Source: Tubiluchus corallicola (taxonomy: Eukaryota > Priapulida > Priapulimorpha > Priapulimorphida > Tubiluchidae). From it: a stretch of DNA of 64,000 nt. The notes under the pieces were generated by a model. It was not told the origin of the DNA. It saw only the letters and a program-made list of their open reading frames with translations, and did no database searches. Positions 28,976 through 42,392 of the stretch are shown here, one piece after another. A program made the translations under genes and the position numbers. The stretch is from NCBI GenBank assembly GCA_030141605.1, contig JAQGDQ010000049.1, forward strand, positions 372,001 to 436,000, in the 5' to 3' direction. Positions within the stretch are counted from its first letter, which is position 1, and every line of letters begins with the position of its first letter.

Positions 28976-29070
28976 ACACCCATTTTGGCATGGACATTTG
29001 GGCAAGGCCAGTTGGGTACAGGACATTTGAGCACAGGGACACTTCGGCACGAGACATATGGGCAAAAAAT
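28976..29070. repeat. MULE-type arm with gacatttgggca units
   Basis: Contains gacatttgggcaaggccagt, gacatttgagcacagggaca and gagacatatgggcaaaa. The units are inverted relative to 29690-29760. Terminal arrays of this kind are known from FLYWCH-type Mutator-like elements of invertebrates. Confidence 0.5.
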
Positions 29071-29676
29071 TATTGAATTTTTAATGATTCATTATATTCC
29101 TAACTGTCGTGATGTTTAATCACACAATTAAAATCAGTTTGTTGCTTTTTTGCACTTTCTCCACCTTCAGCATTATAATTAGCCTATGTGCAGTTTTTAA
29201 AATGAACAAAGCATGTCATTAACATGAACAGTGAGATTAGGTTGTTCATTATTAGCAATGCTTATTCCAAGCGGGTCGACGATAACCTATCATTACTATT
29301 CATTGAGCACTTGGTATGCTTTAAGTCAAGTTGCTTATACTAGCTGCCTATTCAAAAGAAAGCAGATCAATTAGTGAGCAAAAATGCTTAATACATGACT
29401 ATTACTTTCAAGACTGAACTTTTTCACGACATTGCTTCTTCTACATGCAGTAGCGGAGGTTTTATGCATCGTGAGTGTTTTAGTTATTGCTAGGCTAAGT
29501 GTCAATTACACGATCGTATTCACAAAAGTAATTATATTTATTTACTTATAAAAACTTTAGGTAAATTTCAAAATTTAGCGTATAACTAAGCAATGAAAGA
29601 GGATTCACCTAATAAACCAACTATAACCATTTTGTTTTGTTGAGCAACACAGAAATTAGTTTCATGTTCTAGTGCA

Positions 29677-29907
29677 TTATGCGTTGATTCTAGTGCCCAA
29701 ATGTCTCACTCGCAAGTGGGTTGGCGCCAAAGTGTCTGGCATGCAAAAGGCTGCAGCATAAGTGGGTATGACCAAATTAATGACCTGTTCCCTGATAGAT
29801 TGCTCTTTGTTTTTGTATCTTTTAGCAAAAGCTTGTATAATGTCTCCTATTATAGATGCCCTGGCTTCTATGCAGATTCGCTCAGCCTTTCGTTTCAGTC
29901 TTCTCAA
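29677..29907 (-). pseudogene. Truncated Mutator-like (FLYWCH-MULE) coding fragment running into its terminus
   Basis: The frame MRRLKRKAERICIEARASII then GDIIQAFA resembles the segment following the FLYWCH finger in MULE proteins. It runs directly into the terminal repeat with units like gagacatttgggcac (29690-29760). The catalytic domain is missing. The RTE-like LINE begins just to the right. Family recognition is tentative. Confidence 0.4.
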
Positions 29908-29929
29908 CTTTTGAGTGCCGATTATTAAC

Positions 29930-31515
29930 TGTGTCGTCGCAAAGGAAGAAAGTTATGATAAGGCAGTGATTCGCAAAACTTTTCTCATTAATAAGAGTTC
30001 TTCTATTGACAGAACCGCACTTTGGGAGTGCAGTGAAAAGTATGGATCAGAAAATTTATATGCAAAAATTGCTGAAATTCTAAACAATATTTGCAAAACA
30101 GGCACATTTCCACAGGATATTCAAAAAGGAATACTTATCCCTTTACCCAAGCCAGGTAAGAAACGAGGTCCTATAGAAAATCTTAGACCATTGATGTTGC
30201 TTACACTATTACGGAAGATTTTGGCTATCTGTATGTTGACTAGGATCTATGACAGGTTACACACTTACATTCCAACAAGCCAAGCAGCATATCAACCAGG
30301 ACGGAATACTACTGAATTAGTACAAGCCTGTAAATTACTAGCCGAGAAAGCCATCTCTTCTGCTGATTACTCAATATATATTCTCATGATCGATATGTCA
30401 AAGTCCTTTGATTGCGTTCGGAGAAAAACTCTGCTTTGCTGTCTGGAAGAAATCCTTCAACCTGATGAAATATACATCATAAGGATAATGTTAGAAAATC
30501 TATTAATTCAAGTCAGGTGTGAAGGGAAATTGAGTCATTCATTTTCTACAAACAAAGGAGTACCTCAGGGTGACTGTCTAAGCCATGTACTTTTTACTTT
30601 ATATCTTGACATAGCTCTCACTGAGGACAAAGTTGTACCATTGAAAGACCCAGAAGATCACAACTACACAATTCTTGATCCTAAATTAATACCGAATGAA
30701 GTAAGACAAGAACATAGTTACAGCTCTCTACAAAGTAAGTCAACTACTATATCAATGCAGTATGCTGATGATGTGGCATGGATTACAAGAAACAAGGAAG
30801 AAGTAGATGAAATAAAAAACTCAATACAGGAGAAACTGAACAGAATGGATCTCATTGTAAACAAAAATAAAACTGAAGATGTTCATATTCATGGTGATGA
30901 ATCATGGCAAAGATGCAAGTATCTCGGTAGTCTGCTGGCAACAGAAGATGACATATCAAGATGGAAGATAATGGCATTATCAGCTTACTCAAAACTCACA
31001 AACGTTTTTGAGAATAGAAGATTTCTTTGGAAACAAAAATTAGAATATTCTCAGCCTTAGTTGAAACTGTATTTCTGTATAACTCTGAACTCTGGACATT
31101 AAAAGGAAATCATAAAGCTGAAATCGATGCATTTCAAAGGCGAAACTACAGAAACATTTTGGGTATTAGATGGCCAAAGAAAATTTCAAACAAAGATCTA
31201 TATGAATAAATAAAAGAAGAACCTTGGACAAGAAAAATAAAAAGATGCCGTTTAAGATGGATTGGGCATATGCTTAGACTACCTGATGATGTTCCAGTGA
31301 AAATAGCTCTTCAACAAACCATAGAACCGTCTAAAAAACCTGCAGGAGGACAAATGTTAACATATTTAGATTTTGCACAGAAAGATTTAAACACTTCAGC
31401 ATTAATCCTTAGGAATAAATCCACTTGGGGCATTGCAGCGAGCAGTCCTGGCATAGGGAGGTGAGCAGAATCATGTCCCTGGACGTGTGATCCATTGGAC
31501 ATGATGATGATGATG
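29930..31515 (+). mobile_element. 5'-truncated non-LTR retrotransposon, reverse transcriptase (RTE-like or related)
   Basis: An open stretch of 380 codons from 29915 to 31060 carries RT motifs in order: LIPLPKPGKKRG, AAYQPGRNTTEL, LMIDMSKSFD, NKGVPQGDCLS, MQYADDVAW (catalytic box) and CKYLGSLLA. The frame then shifts at about 31045 into IFSALVETVFLYNSELW and FQRRNYRNILGIRW, which ends in TAA at 31207, followed by RLRWIGHMLRLPDDVP. A short (ATG)n tail at 31499-31515 marks the 3' end. There is no endonuclease domain. Dead copy but moderately young, given the long open frame. Confidence 0.85.
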
Positions 31516-31696
31516 CAGTGAAAAATTCTCGTTTTACTTTTCAGGTCATCATCCATCTATTTGCTATTGCATTTGCAGGGTCTCTTGACAGTACTTAAAT
31601 TTTCCATTGAGGGTAGTTATCCCGAAATTGTTGCATGCTTTGTTGTGTATTTGTATAATAGTTCTGTTACTTTGGAATTTGGATGCGTATATTTGT

Positions 31697-32994
31697 CATG
31701 AATAAAACGTTGAATGCCCTTTATAGTTTTACAACAGATTATTTATTTCCTTCAGGAACTTTTGCCCTAACTGGCCTCATCAGCTGAGAATTACAGATAA
31801 AATATTAAAACAGTATGTACCAATGCAAAAAAGGAAAATTCAAAGCTAAAACATCATTTCTTTAAAAATATAATAAGTTAGGAAGAATAAAAACGATTGC
31901 ATAGCTAGAAAAGACCACGCACTTTACAGTAGATGTTACAAGAATAAAACCTAATTAAATAAAGTAAGAAGAATAAATTGACATACCTGAATGGAGTGTG
32001 CTGCTAACCGAGAGAGAGGTTTATAAAATTGGAGGTTTGTAAACACTAAGCAAAATAAGTACCTGTACTCTGTAGTATATTATTATGAGAGGTACATAAA
32101 ATCCAATTGTCTGTGGTGTGTTACACTATGTAAATCACTTTTGAACTTAAAGTCAAATAAAAGTCCATTAAAATTGCGAAAGCAGAGAAAGGAAAATTAT
32201 AGTACAAAGTTTGAGTAATAATTTTATGTTAAAATGCTAAATGCATCCAGGGATCAACAGAGAAACACAGAAGAAAGAAAAATCAGTTTAACAGCTGCCA
32301 TACTTTGTTGTCCAAATTAATTTTTGGTTTCAGTTTTTTATATGTTTTGATTCTGCATAAAAGTCTGTAAAGATGATCTTTAGCTCTGTACTGGATGATT
32401 GCACTAAATGGAGGGATTGGAATGGATTTTGTAATGTTCACCCCAGGGTGAGTCGGATGTGTGATTCTTGCAGCCCTTATTGTGTTTCATAAGGCGGGCC
32501 CTAACAGGTCGTTCGGTTTAACCCACACATATATCTTATGGCAAATATTACAATCTAGTCTACTAACCACATTGATAACAGTACATTTATCTTTAGCCCG
32601 CAGAGACAAACAAGTAAGGGGCATGTTTACCTGCAAGGAAGGGGTGGGGAGGAGAGAAAAAGTGACAAGATTATTTTTTAATGGTATTACTGTTCCAAAA
32701 AGTTACTCTGATATTTAGATAATGATTTCTAGCCATATTTCGTGCTGTGTTGGTATGTGAAAGCACTAGAGTTTTGTCAAAACTATGGTTAATGGCTTTA
32801 CGATTTCTAACTTATATTTTATATCAGTGGTGTGTTTGCTTAAATTAATCTTTTCTTTTTTCACACTGGTATATACTTGTTTTAATGTTGCATCTGTAAT
32901 TTTCAACTGAGGAGGCCCGTTAGGGCAAAAGCTTCTGAAAGAAATAATTTATAATCTGTTATGAGACTAAAGGACATTCAATGTTTTATTCATG
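31697..32994. mobile_element. 1.3-kb element with about 140-bp terminal inverted repeats
   Basis: The left arm (catgaataaaacgttgaatg, cttttgccctaactggcctc, attaaaacagtatgtacc) pairs with the reversed right arm (catgaataaaacattgaatg, cttttgccctaacgggcctc, attaaaacaagtatatacc) at about 80 percent identity. No transposase found between them. A 201-bp relative lies at 49678-49878. Confidence 0.82.
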
Positions 32995-33509
32995 CTAAAG
33001 ATGGAAAGTATTATAGGAGCTGTTCTCATATTCTGCATGTATCCAATGCAGTGTGAATGTTTCTGATGTGATTTGAAAATTTGGTGGAGACACGAATCTG
33101 TTAAAGTACCAAACATGGAAGCCATACAAAATCTACAAAATGACATATCTGAAGAATATTTAGTTGATCACAGGATTAGAACATCCTTTTTAATGTGGTT
33201 AAATGCAAGGACTTTGAAGGTACCAGTAGCCCTAAAAAGGTATCATATACGGCATACTTAATTTTCCCCATCTTCGTGTGGACCATCGCTTCAAGTAAAT
33301 GTGCAATAATTTGTATGACTATTGCAGCATTTTATGCATGATTGCATTAAAACTTATAATGCTTGAAATTATTATGCATGATTCCTTGAATTTAAATTTA
33401 GTGAAATTAACATATGAATACATAATCAATAATCCAAAGATGGAGTATTAGCATGAAGGCTATTTGCGTATCCACTATACTAAGCTAGCTTAAACTGAAA
33501 TGTTAAATA

Positions 33510-34160
33510 TAGTAGCACCACCACAGATAGAGGGAGGTCAGAACATTTTGTTCCTATTGGGGTAACAAGGGATCTATGAATTTTGATGAATTCTGCTGCC
33601 AGTGCTTGTAAAGATGTCCCTTAAATTGCTCAATATTTGTTGCCTCAACTACATTTATTGGTAGCCTGTTCCATAAATTGACAACCCTGAATGAAAATAC
33701 ATGCTGACATTTTGACCAACTACCCTGGATACGATGTCTGAGTAATTTGTATGAATGACCTCTTGTCTATTGTTGTTGTTGTTGACATCTTGTAAAATAA
33801 TCATCCATGTGTGTTTTGTCAATAGCATGTAGAATTATAAAAGTTTGTATCATATCCTGTCTCATCCTGTCTCTATACTTAAGTGTGGTTAGACCAATTT
33901 CTTGAAGCCTTTATATGAACAAGTTAGGTTACTCATTCCTGGAATCAACCTGGTCATTCTTCGTTGAATTTTCTCTACTGTGTGGATAGAGATTCAGTCT
34001 TGATGGGTTCTACACCACATCTGCGTAATTAAGGATGGGTCTTACCAATGACTTATATAACCTCAGAACCATTGCTTTATCAAGAAATTGAAAATTGCAC
34101 TTGATTAGAGTTAGCCTGTGGTGAGTCTTCTGTGTGATGTACGCAATATGAGGCTATCTT
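33510..34160 (-). mobile_element. Degenerate CR1-like LINE 3' region
   Basis: The minus strand reads HTVEKIQRRMTRLIPGMSNL, then RQDETGYDTNFYNS and CQFMEQATNKCS with interruptions. This is the C-terminal end of a CR1/Rex-type RT protein. Confidence 0.72.
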
Positions 34161-35910
34161 ATAATGTGAGCGATATAAGAAAAACATGACAATTTTATTT
34201 CAAGTTATCATTTACCCAGCAGATGTAGCATAATTTGCCTCATGATAATTTGTTTCCTCTGTATTTTTTTGCTGCATTACTGCATTCAAGTGTTATTGCA
34301 AGGTTGATGAGGGCACAACAATTTGATTTATTTACTTAGTAATATATGACTGCATTAAGCTTTTCTTTAATTTACTGAGTTATCTCATCATTTAGATATT
34401 ATCGTAGGATGATTGCACGAATATTATTATTATATTTTCTTTTTCCTTTGGCTTTTGCAACTTTTTATTAGCAAAGTTACATCGGCTTATTAAGTATTTT
34501 AAAAAATTGGATAGGAATTGTTTAACTTGCTTGACTGCCTGATAGAGAAATGAGCAAATTAACTCTTTGCAAATTAAATTAACACAGAATACGCAAACCA
34601 ATGTTTTATGGGTTAGGAAGACAAATGCTCCCAGTGACAAAGATCTGTAAATTCAATTTGCTAGTAATATATGAACTTAAAGGTATTGATAAGACAAATT
34701 GACTGGTATGAGTTACTGCCACATTGGTTAACCCGTGATGCCGAGACACAGGTCCACTATCTGTGAATCAAACACCATAAGTTTCATTAAAACCATTAAA
34801 ACTTTAAACACAAAACTACTTGTATACATGTCATTAATTATTTTCAAAAGTAATTTTTATTTGTTAATACAAAACTAAAGCTGTCACTTAAAGCACTTGT
34901 TTCTACAGAACACGTTACAACAGTTTTGACAGTCAAAAATGTTGACTAGTTATGATTATTATTGTGTATGAGTGCATATCTGCCAAATGTTGTGTATATT
35001 TGTGTGACTATGCACTTCTCTACACACATTCAAGTATATCAAGTATGCTGTTGTGCAGAGTTTGTTTGACAATTTGTAACGCATCCGCATAACGAAAAAG
35101 GCAGCCAAGCTTGCTACAATAGTTGGATGGTTTATTGCACTTTTGAGCCCACAGCATGATTATATTAAACATAAGGCAGTATACATGTAAAATTACCAAT
35201 AATATTTTTTGTCCTGTTAAACAATCTACCAATAAAATTCTTTGTCTTGCTAAGCATTGATCGTTATGAATTATGACGAGCTTTTGCTAATGTACCCAGA
35301 AATTTGCACTACTAACTTCCAAGCATGAATGTTCAAAGTGCTTAAAATTTAAACCAAGTCAGTGTGCTGTGGTGCGAAATAAAAAGACTGAGCATTGTGT
35401 CCTAGTATTTCTTGCTAGCTAACTAGCTTTTTACTTCATGGCTCGATTTAATGGTTTCCAGACTTGAACATTCTCACTAAACACATATTTGCCATAAACT
35501 CCCTTTTCATTTGCAAGTGGTAGTCTGCATCTTTGCTTAATTAGGCCCTGCGATAATAATTGTTACAGTAACGTAATTGCCACATGCAAAGCTGTTTCGA
35601 TTTATTGGTTAGCTTACTGGTATTCTGCCTTGTCTTAATTAAGCTTGTCTGAATAAACTTGTCTTCTTCAAGTTCTCCAAGCTGCATACGGACTCAAAGA
35701 ATTTTTCTGAGTAAACAGTCGTTCTTAAAGGTAGCATCTTAATACGAATTACAGTGTGTGGTTAGCTACACAAGAATGAATGTACAGTGAATCAAAAGTC
35801 TGCCGTGTTTGACCTTTTCTGTCACATGATGTTACAAAACATGTTCAGATGCCAATCTTAGCTCAAGTACAAAGTAACCTGGCCTTCTCAACTAATTCTA
35901 GATCTCTGAC

Positions 35911-35949
<39 letters not shown>

Positions 35950-35984
35950 TATTATTGTTGTTATTGTTATTATTATTATTATTT
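35911..35984. repeat. (ATT)n microsatellite, imperfect
   Basis: About 24 trinucleotides with a few attg and act interruptions. Confidence 0.93.
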
Positions 35985-36596
35985 TAACTTTGATTGAATT
36001 CGGATCAAAGAATTAAACAGGATATATATAATGTATATCCACCCTATTCTGTTCTTATATGGTTACTAAATTACTGCTTAATGCATACATTGTGACCGAT
36101 GGAGGTTTTGCTTCTTCTTAATGATTAGGCTATCCACCACGGTTCAATGATGGTTGGCACTAGTTGCAACCCCGGTATCAATCACAATTTATCGACTAGT
36201 TAAAGCAAATGTTGGCTTGTAATGAAAGGAATATGTAGACGTATTGATTTGCTTATTGTGTGCAGCAGTGCACACAGGAGTAATGTATTTGTGCCAAATC
36301 CAGCCTGCCTTCAGATATGATTCTTGTACTCTAAGTTTCTCTTGCTGCATTGAATATTATATGTGCCTATGGTGTAGACTTTAGTCAGATTAATTTAATT
36401 TCATTCAATTAGCTTAATTAGAATCTTGATTAATTTTGACAAGATAGGTAGTTGAGCGTGATTTAAGCATTTCTGCATCATAAATGAACTTCAGTAATTT
36501 ATACTGGTATGTGATATCATGGATGAGAATAATACAGGATCAAAGTACTATGTCTGTTGAAGGGTAAAATTGCTTACTGATGAATGAGATTCTTGA

Positions 36597-36705
36597 AAGG
36601 GAAAGAGAAGAAAGAGAGAGAGAGAGCGAGGAGGGCGAGAGGGGGAAGCGAAACACTGCCGGAAGGAAGAGAAGGGGAAGGAGAAGGAGAAGAAAGAGAA
36701 AGCTA
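36597..36705. repeat. Purine-rich tract
   Basis: About 110 bp of G and A with few breaks (aaagagaagaaagagagaga). Reads as Arg/Glu-rich in one frame but is not coding. Confidence 0.85.
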
Positions 36706-38306
36706 ATAGAACATTTATACTTAATTATGTACGGCTTCAGGACTTTGTTTAATAACTATTACTTGTGTGCAGTCCTCCAGTTAAACATATCCTGAAAAAG
36801 TTGGTGATGATTTGAGTTGGCTTTGGTATGTATGCACCTTCGTTTGGTTGCATGCCAGTCATTCAAAGTAATCCTGAAACACTTCTTCATCTAATATAAT
36901 ATATGTATACATGTTATAAAATTGTAAACTGATTGCACAAAGCAACTGTTACAAACACATATAATTACACACACTGGAGGCTAAACTGACAAGTATACTG
37001 TTTCACTCATTAGCATTCTTTTATATGGAATTCACTAAAGCTTCTGTGTTATCTAGTTGCCAGAAGCTAGTGGTATTATAAAACATGAATGCATGAGAGC
37101 ATATAGCACACATTACAATTTTAACACAAATACACTAAACATCATGGACAATTTTGTCAGTTTATGTCGGTAACCTATAAATATAAGTTGTGACTTGGAT
37201 ACTAGAAAACACATTTTTAGTTTTAGTACACCGTTTCTGTGTGATACAAAATGCAGGTTGTGTAATTGTAATAAGCTAAACAGGCATTCGTGCCATTAAT
37301 AATTGGATACTTATTTACGTGAAAGTCTGCAGATTTGAATGAATTATTGACCTGCGTGAAGGGTTATAAATTCTAATTAATTCTTCCTTCCACATGTTTG
37401 ATATAAGTAATTACTGAAAAACTTTTCCATTTTCAGGCACGTGGGTATGAACTATTAGTGCTCATTAGAAACTTTCATAAGTCAGCTTGCTCAATAATCA
37501 TCCAGTTTATCCATGAGCTTTTTGCCTGCACATGAGTGGTTGAAGATGGTACACTGTAATTCAACAGGTGACTGGTCCAGTTGGTAGGATAAGCATTGAT
37601 CATATTTGTGTTTGGCAAGTCTGAAGGTATGTCTTGAATGGTTTCAGTTTGATTTACTACTGTAATTCTGAAAGTACTCATAGTTAAAATGTGCTACTTG
37701 ACGTGCATTGTTGCAGTCTATCTAGAAGACAAGAACATATTGACCTTTAAGCATATTGATGTTGCAGTAAAATTCTGCAGTAGTATTTTGTGGAGAGCAG
37801 GTGTGCACATAGAAAATTTAACTTTCAGGTTCATTTTTCTTTAGTGAAACATCCATTGACTAATTATGTATAGGAAATAAGCAGTATCATGTTACATAAT
37901 ATATGATGATACTGTCAATCAAATGTAGTCTGATTTTAGATACAGTAGTGGATCAAAGTTGTTTTGAGTTAAGACTTGATTTGATGTGAATATCAGTAAG
38001 TTAAGTCTTTAACGTTAGCATGCGTAGTGACATGATAAATGCTGTTGCAAATCCCTGTGCTTGACTAAGTATGTGTCGAATCTATATTTCTCTTACTGAG
38101 CTAAGTGTGTTTGTGCTTGGTGACCACGTGATTATCAAGTTTTTCTACTCGGTGATCTGTAAATAGCGCTTCAGATTCTACAAGAGATTTAATTTTATTG
38201 TCACTTGTCTGTTAGCTGCGCATTTAAAAAGTTCTGATTGTACCCGATATGATATTGCTTGGTCACAGACTTCCGGTGTCTGATCATCTCTTTGATGTAA
38301 ATTTAT

Positions 38307-39535
38307 TTGCACACTGTAATAAAATATTACTTTACTGTACTTTTTAATTGTTTTATTAATGATATCTTCCATTTTGTCAGTAAATCCACCTTGTACAACT
38401 ACGCTGATGATAATACTGTTTCTTACTCCAGTAAATCATTTAATGATATGAAACAAATCTTAGAGGTTGAAAGTAACGCACTGGTCAACTGGTTTGCTTC
38501 CAACCAGATGGAAGCAAATCCGGGGAAGTTTCAGGGGATTGATGTGGGCAAAATTACGCACGACCTGAAACCTACTTTCAACATCAAAGGAGCGGATATT
38601 GAATGTACGGATGAGGTGAAACTTCTTGGTGTAAATATAGACTATCGCCTGAACTTTGACTCGCACATTTCAGCCCTGTGCAAAAAAGCAGCTAATCAGA
38701 TTAATGTTCTACGCCGTATTGGGCGAAACTTGTCGGTAGAATGTCGAAAACTCATCTACCTTTCGTTTGTCAAGTCGAATTTTAATTTCTGCCCTGTAAT
38801 CTGGCATTTCTGTAGTAAATAAAATAGCCAGAAGTTAGAGCGTTTGAATTTCAGAGCGCTCCGTCTAGTTTATAATGATTTCGAAAGTACCTACGAAAAT
38901 CTATTGTTTAAAGACAATTTTGTGTCTCTTCAACTTCAGAGACAACGTCTCATTGCTATCGAAGTATTCAAGATTTTGTCCAAAAACTGCCCGTCCTGTC
39001 TCTATGGACTGATAGAGGAACGAAAGCAAAACCGCTACTTCCTCAGAAAAATGAACGCTGCAGAACACCCTACATATGATGGTGTTACATATGGCAAGAA
39101 AAGTTTCTCCTATTATGGAGCCACAATGGCCGAAAATCTTGGGGAATTTAAACGTCTAATTAACTCATGGACTGGTGTATCATGTAAATGTGCCATAATT
39201 CAGCGAACTTCCCAATTTTGTTAAGTCGTAATTAAATGCTGAATGTGTTGGCAGGAAAAATTTTTATTGACCTAGATAGCGTTTCGTGTAAATTTTAGAA
39301 AATGTTACTGCCTAAAATTTTACTGTCTCAATTTTTTACTGTCTTCATGTAGTTATAAATTTTTTCTTGTACCAATACCTCTGGTGGCATCCAAAAGATT
39401 TTAAGAAGTACGTATTATTACCATGTTATATACATTATGTTTGATATCGGTTTACGAGCTTGTACATTACGTTGTACTGTTTTATATCATACCGATGAAA
39501 ATAAATAAATATCTTATCTTATCTGATCTTATTAC
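38307..39535 (+). mobile_element. 5'-truncated CR1-like LINE with one nonsense codon
   Basis: One frame runs from about 38325 to 39224. It begins FNCFINDIFHF and YNYADDNTVSY (catalytic box), continues WFASNQMEANPGKF, VKLLGVNIDYRLNFDSHI and LSFVKSNFNFCPVIWHF, then LERLNFRALRLVYNDF. The only break is TAA at 38820-38822. The 3' end has AATAAATAAA near 39500 and a tatcttatcttatct tail. The palm upstream of YADD and the endonuclease are missing. Confidence 0.87.
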
Positions 39536-39689
39536 AAAAATACAATGTGTTGGAACACCAGCGCATAAAATTTGACTGCCAGTAATTAATGCCTGGCATG
39601 TCTTCCTCTCTTTACATTCGGGTTAAACTCACCGTAGATGTTGATTGATGCCTAATTATACATATTTATAATTTCGTAGATCATTTGCG

Positions 39690-39900
39690 TTACTTAGACG
39701 TGGCCCTGCCCCACTTAGAATTGAAACAGGGCATTTGAAAGGATCCCGGTTAGTGAAAGTTTGTGTGAGTTATGTACCTGTGGTGTTATCGAGGATGAGA
39801 TGCATCTGTTAAAAGATTGTAATGTCTTTGACAGTGAACGTGCTACTTTGATAGATTTTATAGTGCAATACGAAGCCAACTTTAATACCGGAATGATCTA
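39690..39900 (+). mobile_element. LINE C-terminal zinc-knuckle remnant
   Basis: Across a frameshift it reads LRRGPAPLRIETGH, then LCELCTCGVIEDEMHLLKDC and FDSERATLIDF. The C-x2-C...H-x4-C pattern with EDExH is typical of the end of several LINE proteins. It stands directly behind the CR1-like copy but belongs to another family. Confidence 0.6.
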
Positions 39901-40394
39901 GATAAGTTTGTTTTTAAGGAAATTCTGAGATATGTAAAATTACTGCGAAATTTGCTTCGAAATGGTGGAAAAACGGAAATAACTATCGTATAGAATATAG
40001 ATAAAGTGAATGTAAACTAAAAATTATTTCATTAGGTTTATCATTTAAATGTTTTTGTGTCTTTCACGGCATCCAGTTTACTTCCAGGTATTAATACGTC
40101 TGCACGCACATTATGTCACATTTTTCTTTTATTGTTTTATTTTAATTATGTGAAATTTTGGTCTCTTATGGCTCAAAGTTTGGCTCATATTTGATGCAAT
40201 CGTATTATTTGTGTCTGAATGTTTCTATAGACGAGACAAAAATAAATTCCATCTGTCTTTAATATGGCTACGTGCTAACTTTTGGAGCCATACAGCTCGT
40301 TACGTACAATATTCTTAATTTTTGTCATTAAAGTCCATCAGCTAAATCTAATAGAGCTAGTAGTCCTTAAGTTTTTATCTAAATTGAATTAGTG

Positions 40395-40570
40395 AACGCG
40401 CGACAATCACGCGATGTAAAATTGAATTTAGCAATCTCGCGTTTTTGAAAACTGCGCGCGGGTTTCATTATTTATGTCCCGGCAGCAAGTTTGAGGAGGA
40501 GCAGAAAATGTCTTGACGACGCGGCGTCTTTTGATTAAATCGTTTTATGTCAGTTTGCAGAAAATTCGTC
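40395..40570. promoter_or_regulatory. CpG-rich segment, candidate promoter
   Basis: About 19 CpG in 180 bp (gaacgcgcgac, actgcgcgcgggtt, gacgacgcggcgtc), far above the rest of the window. A well-placed ATG follows at 40684 (MEFDDLDCSFV, stop). It could be the promoter of the dystrobrevin gene starting downstream, but no splice link to 47808 could be shown. Confidence 0.3.
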
Positions 40571-42392
40571 GCCGATTGTCTTTGCTTTAAGCTTTCAATT
40601 TTCTAGTTGATAGTGCTTGTCAACATTTACACCAACTGCGCATGCCTACATCAACAAATTTAAAAAGAGATTGTTCATAAATAATGGAGTTTGATGACTT
40701 GGACTGCTCGTTTGTCTGACATCACAACTGGAATTAGTAATATTAGTCGTCCTACTTCATTTTTGTCATTAGTGTCATTAATGAGCTGCAGGAAAGGCAG
40801 TTGCTGTTGTTTTTCAAAGATGGCAAACTATTTTGTTGAAGTTTTAACACTAGATTGGACATTTACCGCATTTAGTAGATTGGTCTACTGTACCTGAGGA
40901 GGTATCACAAACTAATAAAATAAAAACTACTACTAATTTTAATAATAACTAGTACTGCTAATAATTAGTGAATTCATAAATTTTTAACGCTAATTAGCAC
41001 AAAATAATCTCTTGTAAACCTTACAAAATAAAATTTAATAATGAAAGTCACGAAAGTAACGTTTACATTAACTATACTTTGTACTGTCTTTGTTAGCGCT
41101 AAATTCATAAACTTCATTTTAATTGAATCCAGTCTGCAAACTGTCCTTCTTATTCATTAAACTGAGGAAACCTACCTTGCTTATATTATGAATGATGAAA
41201 ATGGTTCCCAGAAAAGTGGAAGTTAAGAATTCTCATCGGCTGTAGGTAGTTTATCACACAAGACAAAAATATTTTAGTGCCCCTCCATGAAAGCTTCCTC
41301 CATGGTCCCCACCCTTACAATCGAATTTTTTTGTATATGTAATACAACGGTGTTACGCTTATGCATGCATTATAGTGTATTAATTAAATATCAATTACAG
41401 CTTGGTGTCGATTGAATTTGAAATTAAATTTATGATCCCATTCAGTGTGAGTGAATCTGGAGAAATCAAAATATCTGGAGCACGTACATCGTACTCTTAT
41501 CTACCGTAATTAGGCAAATGCTATTGCAAATAAACTGCTCTGCTGCTCTATGCAGCAATTTATGAATTAGTAGGGTAACATTGCAGCAGTTTGCCAAAAA
41601 TGACGTAATCATAGGAAGCCAGGTATAGAAAAGTAGAACGCGTTTTGTTGCAGAAAGACATTAGTGTCGTTGTCTCATACATTTTGGCTTGAAAATACTG
41701 CAGAAACTTTCATTTAATTAGTGTTGTGCAACCAGTTATACATTTTACTATATTCTTATTTGCGCCAAACTTTAAAATTAAGATAATTCAGCGCCATAGG
41801 CAAGTGCCTAGTTTGCCTAGTGGTTGAGCCGGCCCTTTTCTCACGTGGAAGAGCAAAATCATTTCTCAGTTTTGGTTAAAATGGTAAAATTGTGCGTTTC
41901 TTTAGCATTAGGCATATCAGTCATACATAGAAAATGAACATTATTATTGATTCCTGTACGTTGCCTGTGTACATAATGTTCGATCATTTTTTCTTTGGCT
42001 TCCCAGGTCATTATTTTGCCACAGGTGCAGGCGATTGTGAAAGGCATTTTGTTTTCTTATTGATTTCTGGTACAGCAGCTGGTGCACTCAGCATCCTTAT
42101 AGTAGTAGTTCATTGAGCAGTGTGACTCGGAGAAGTATGCATGTGTGATTAAGTCGCTTCTGAGCCGTCTGATTGCTCTGTCCTATTTTAATTGTGTCTA
42201 AGGCTTTGGTGATTGGTGGTATTACTGGAAATGGATAATGATATGTATCGGTAAATTTAATGATGAGGTGAGTTATTTTCATACAATATGTTATTAGATT
42301 AGATTAGCAAAATGTTAGCTCAGCATTTGCAAGATTAATGTGTCTTAGACGTTTTTAGAAAATGTCTAATGCATGATTTTTGGTGCTGTAAT
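40571..42392. other. Gene-free stretch with one transposon end
   Basis: No supported exon. At 41780-41838 the minus strand reads agggccggctcaaccactag, a typical hAT-like terminus, with no partner end found. Confidence 0.4.

Larger units (their letters stand above)
34161..38290. other. Gene-free AT-rich stretch
   Basis: No exon with family resemblance on either strand. It contains a (TTA)n microsatellite and a purine tract, annotated separately. The open frames seen are short and of random composition. Confidence 0.5.

Noticed and set aside
36580-36795. Arg/Glu-rich frame
   Set aside because: Translation of a GA-rich tract without splice or family support.
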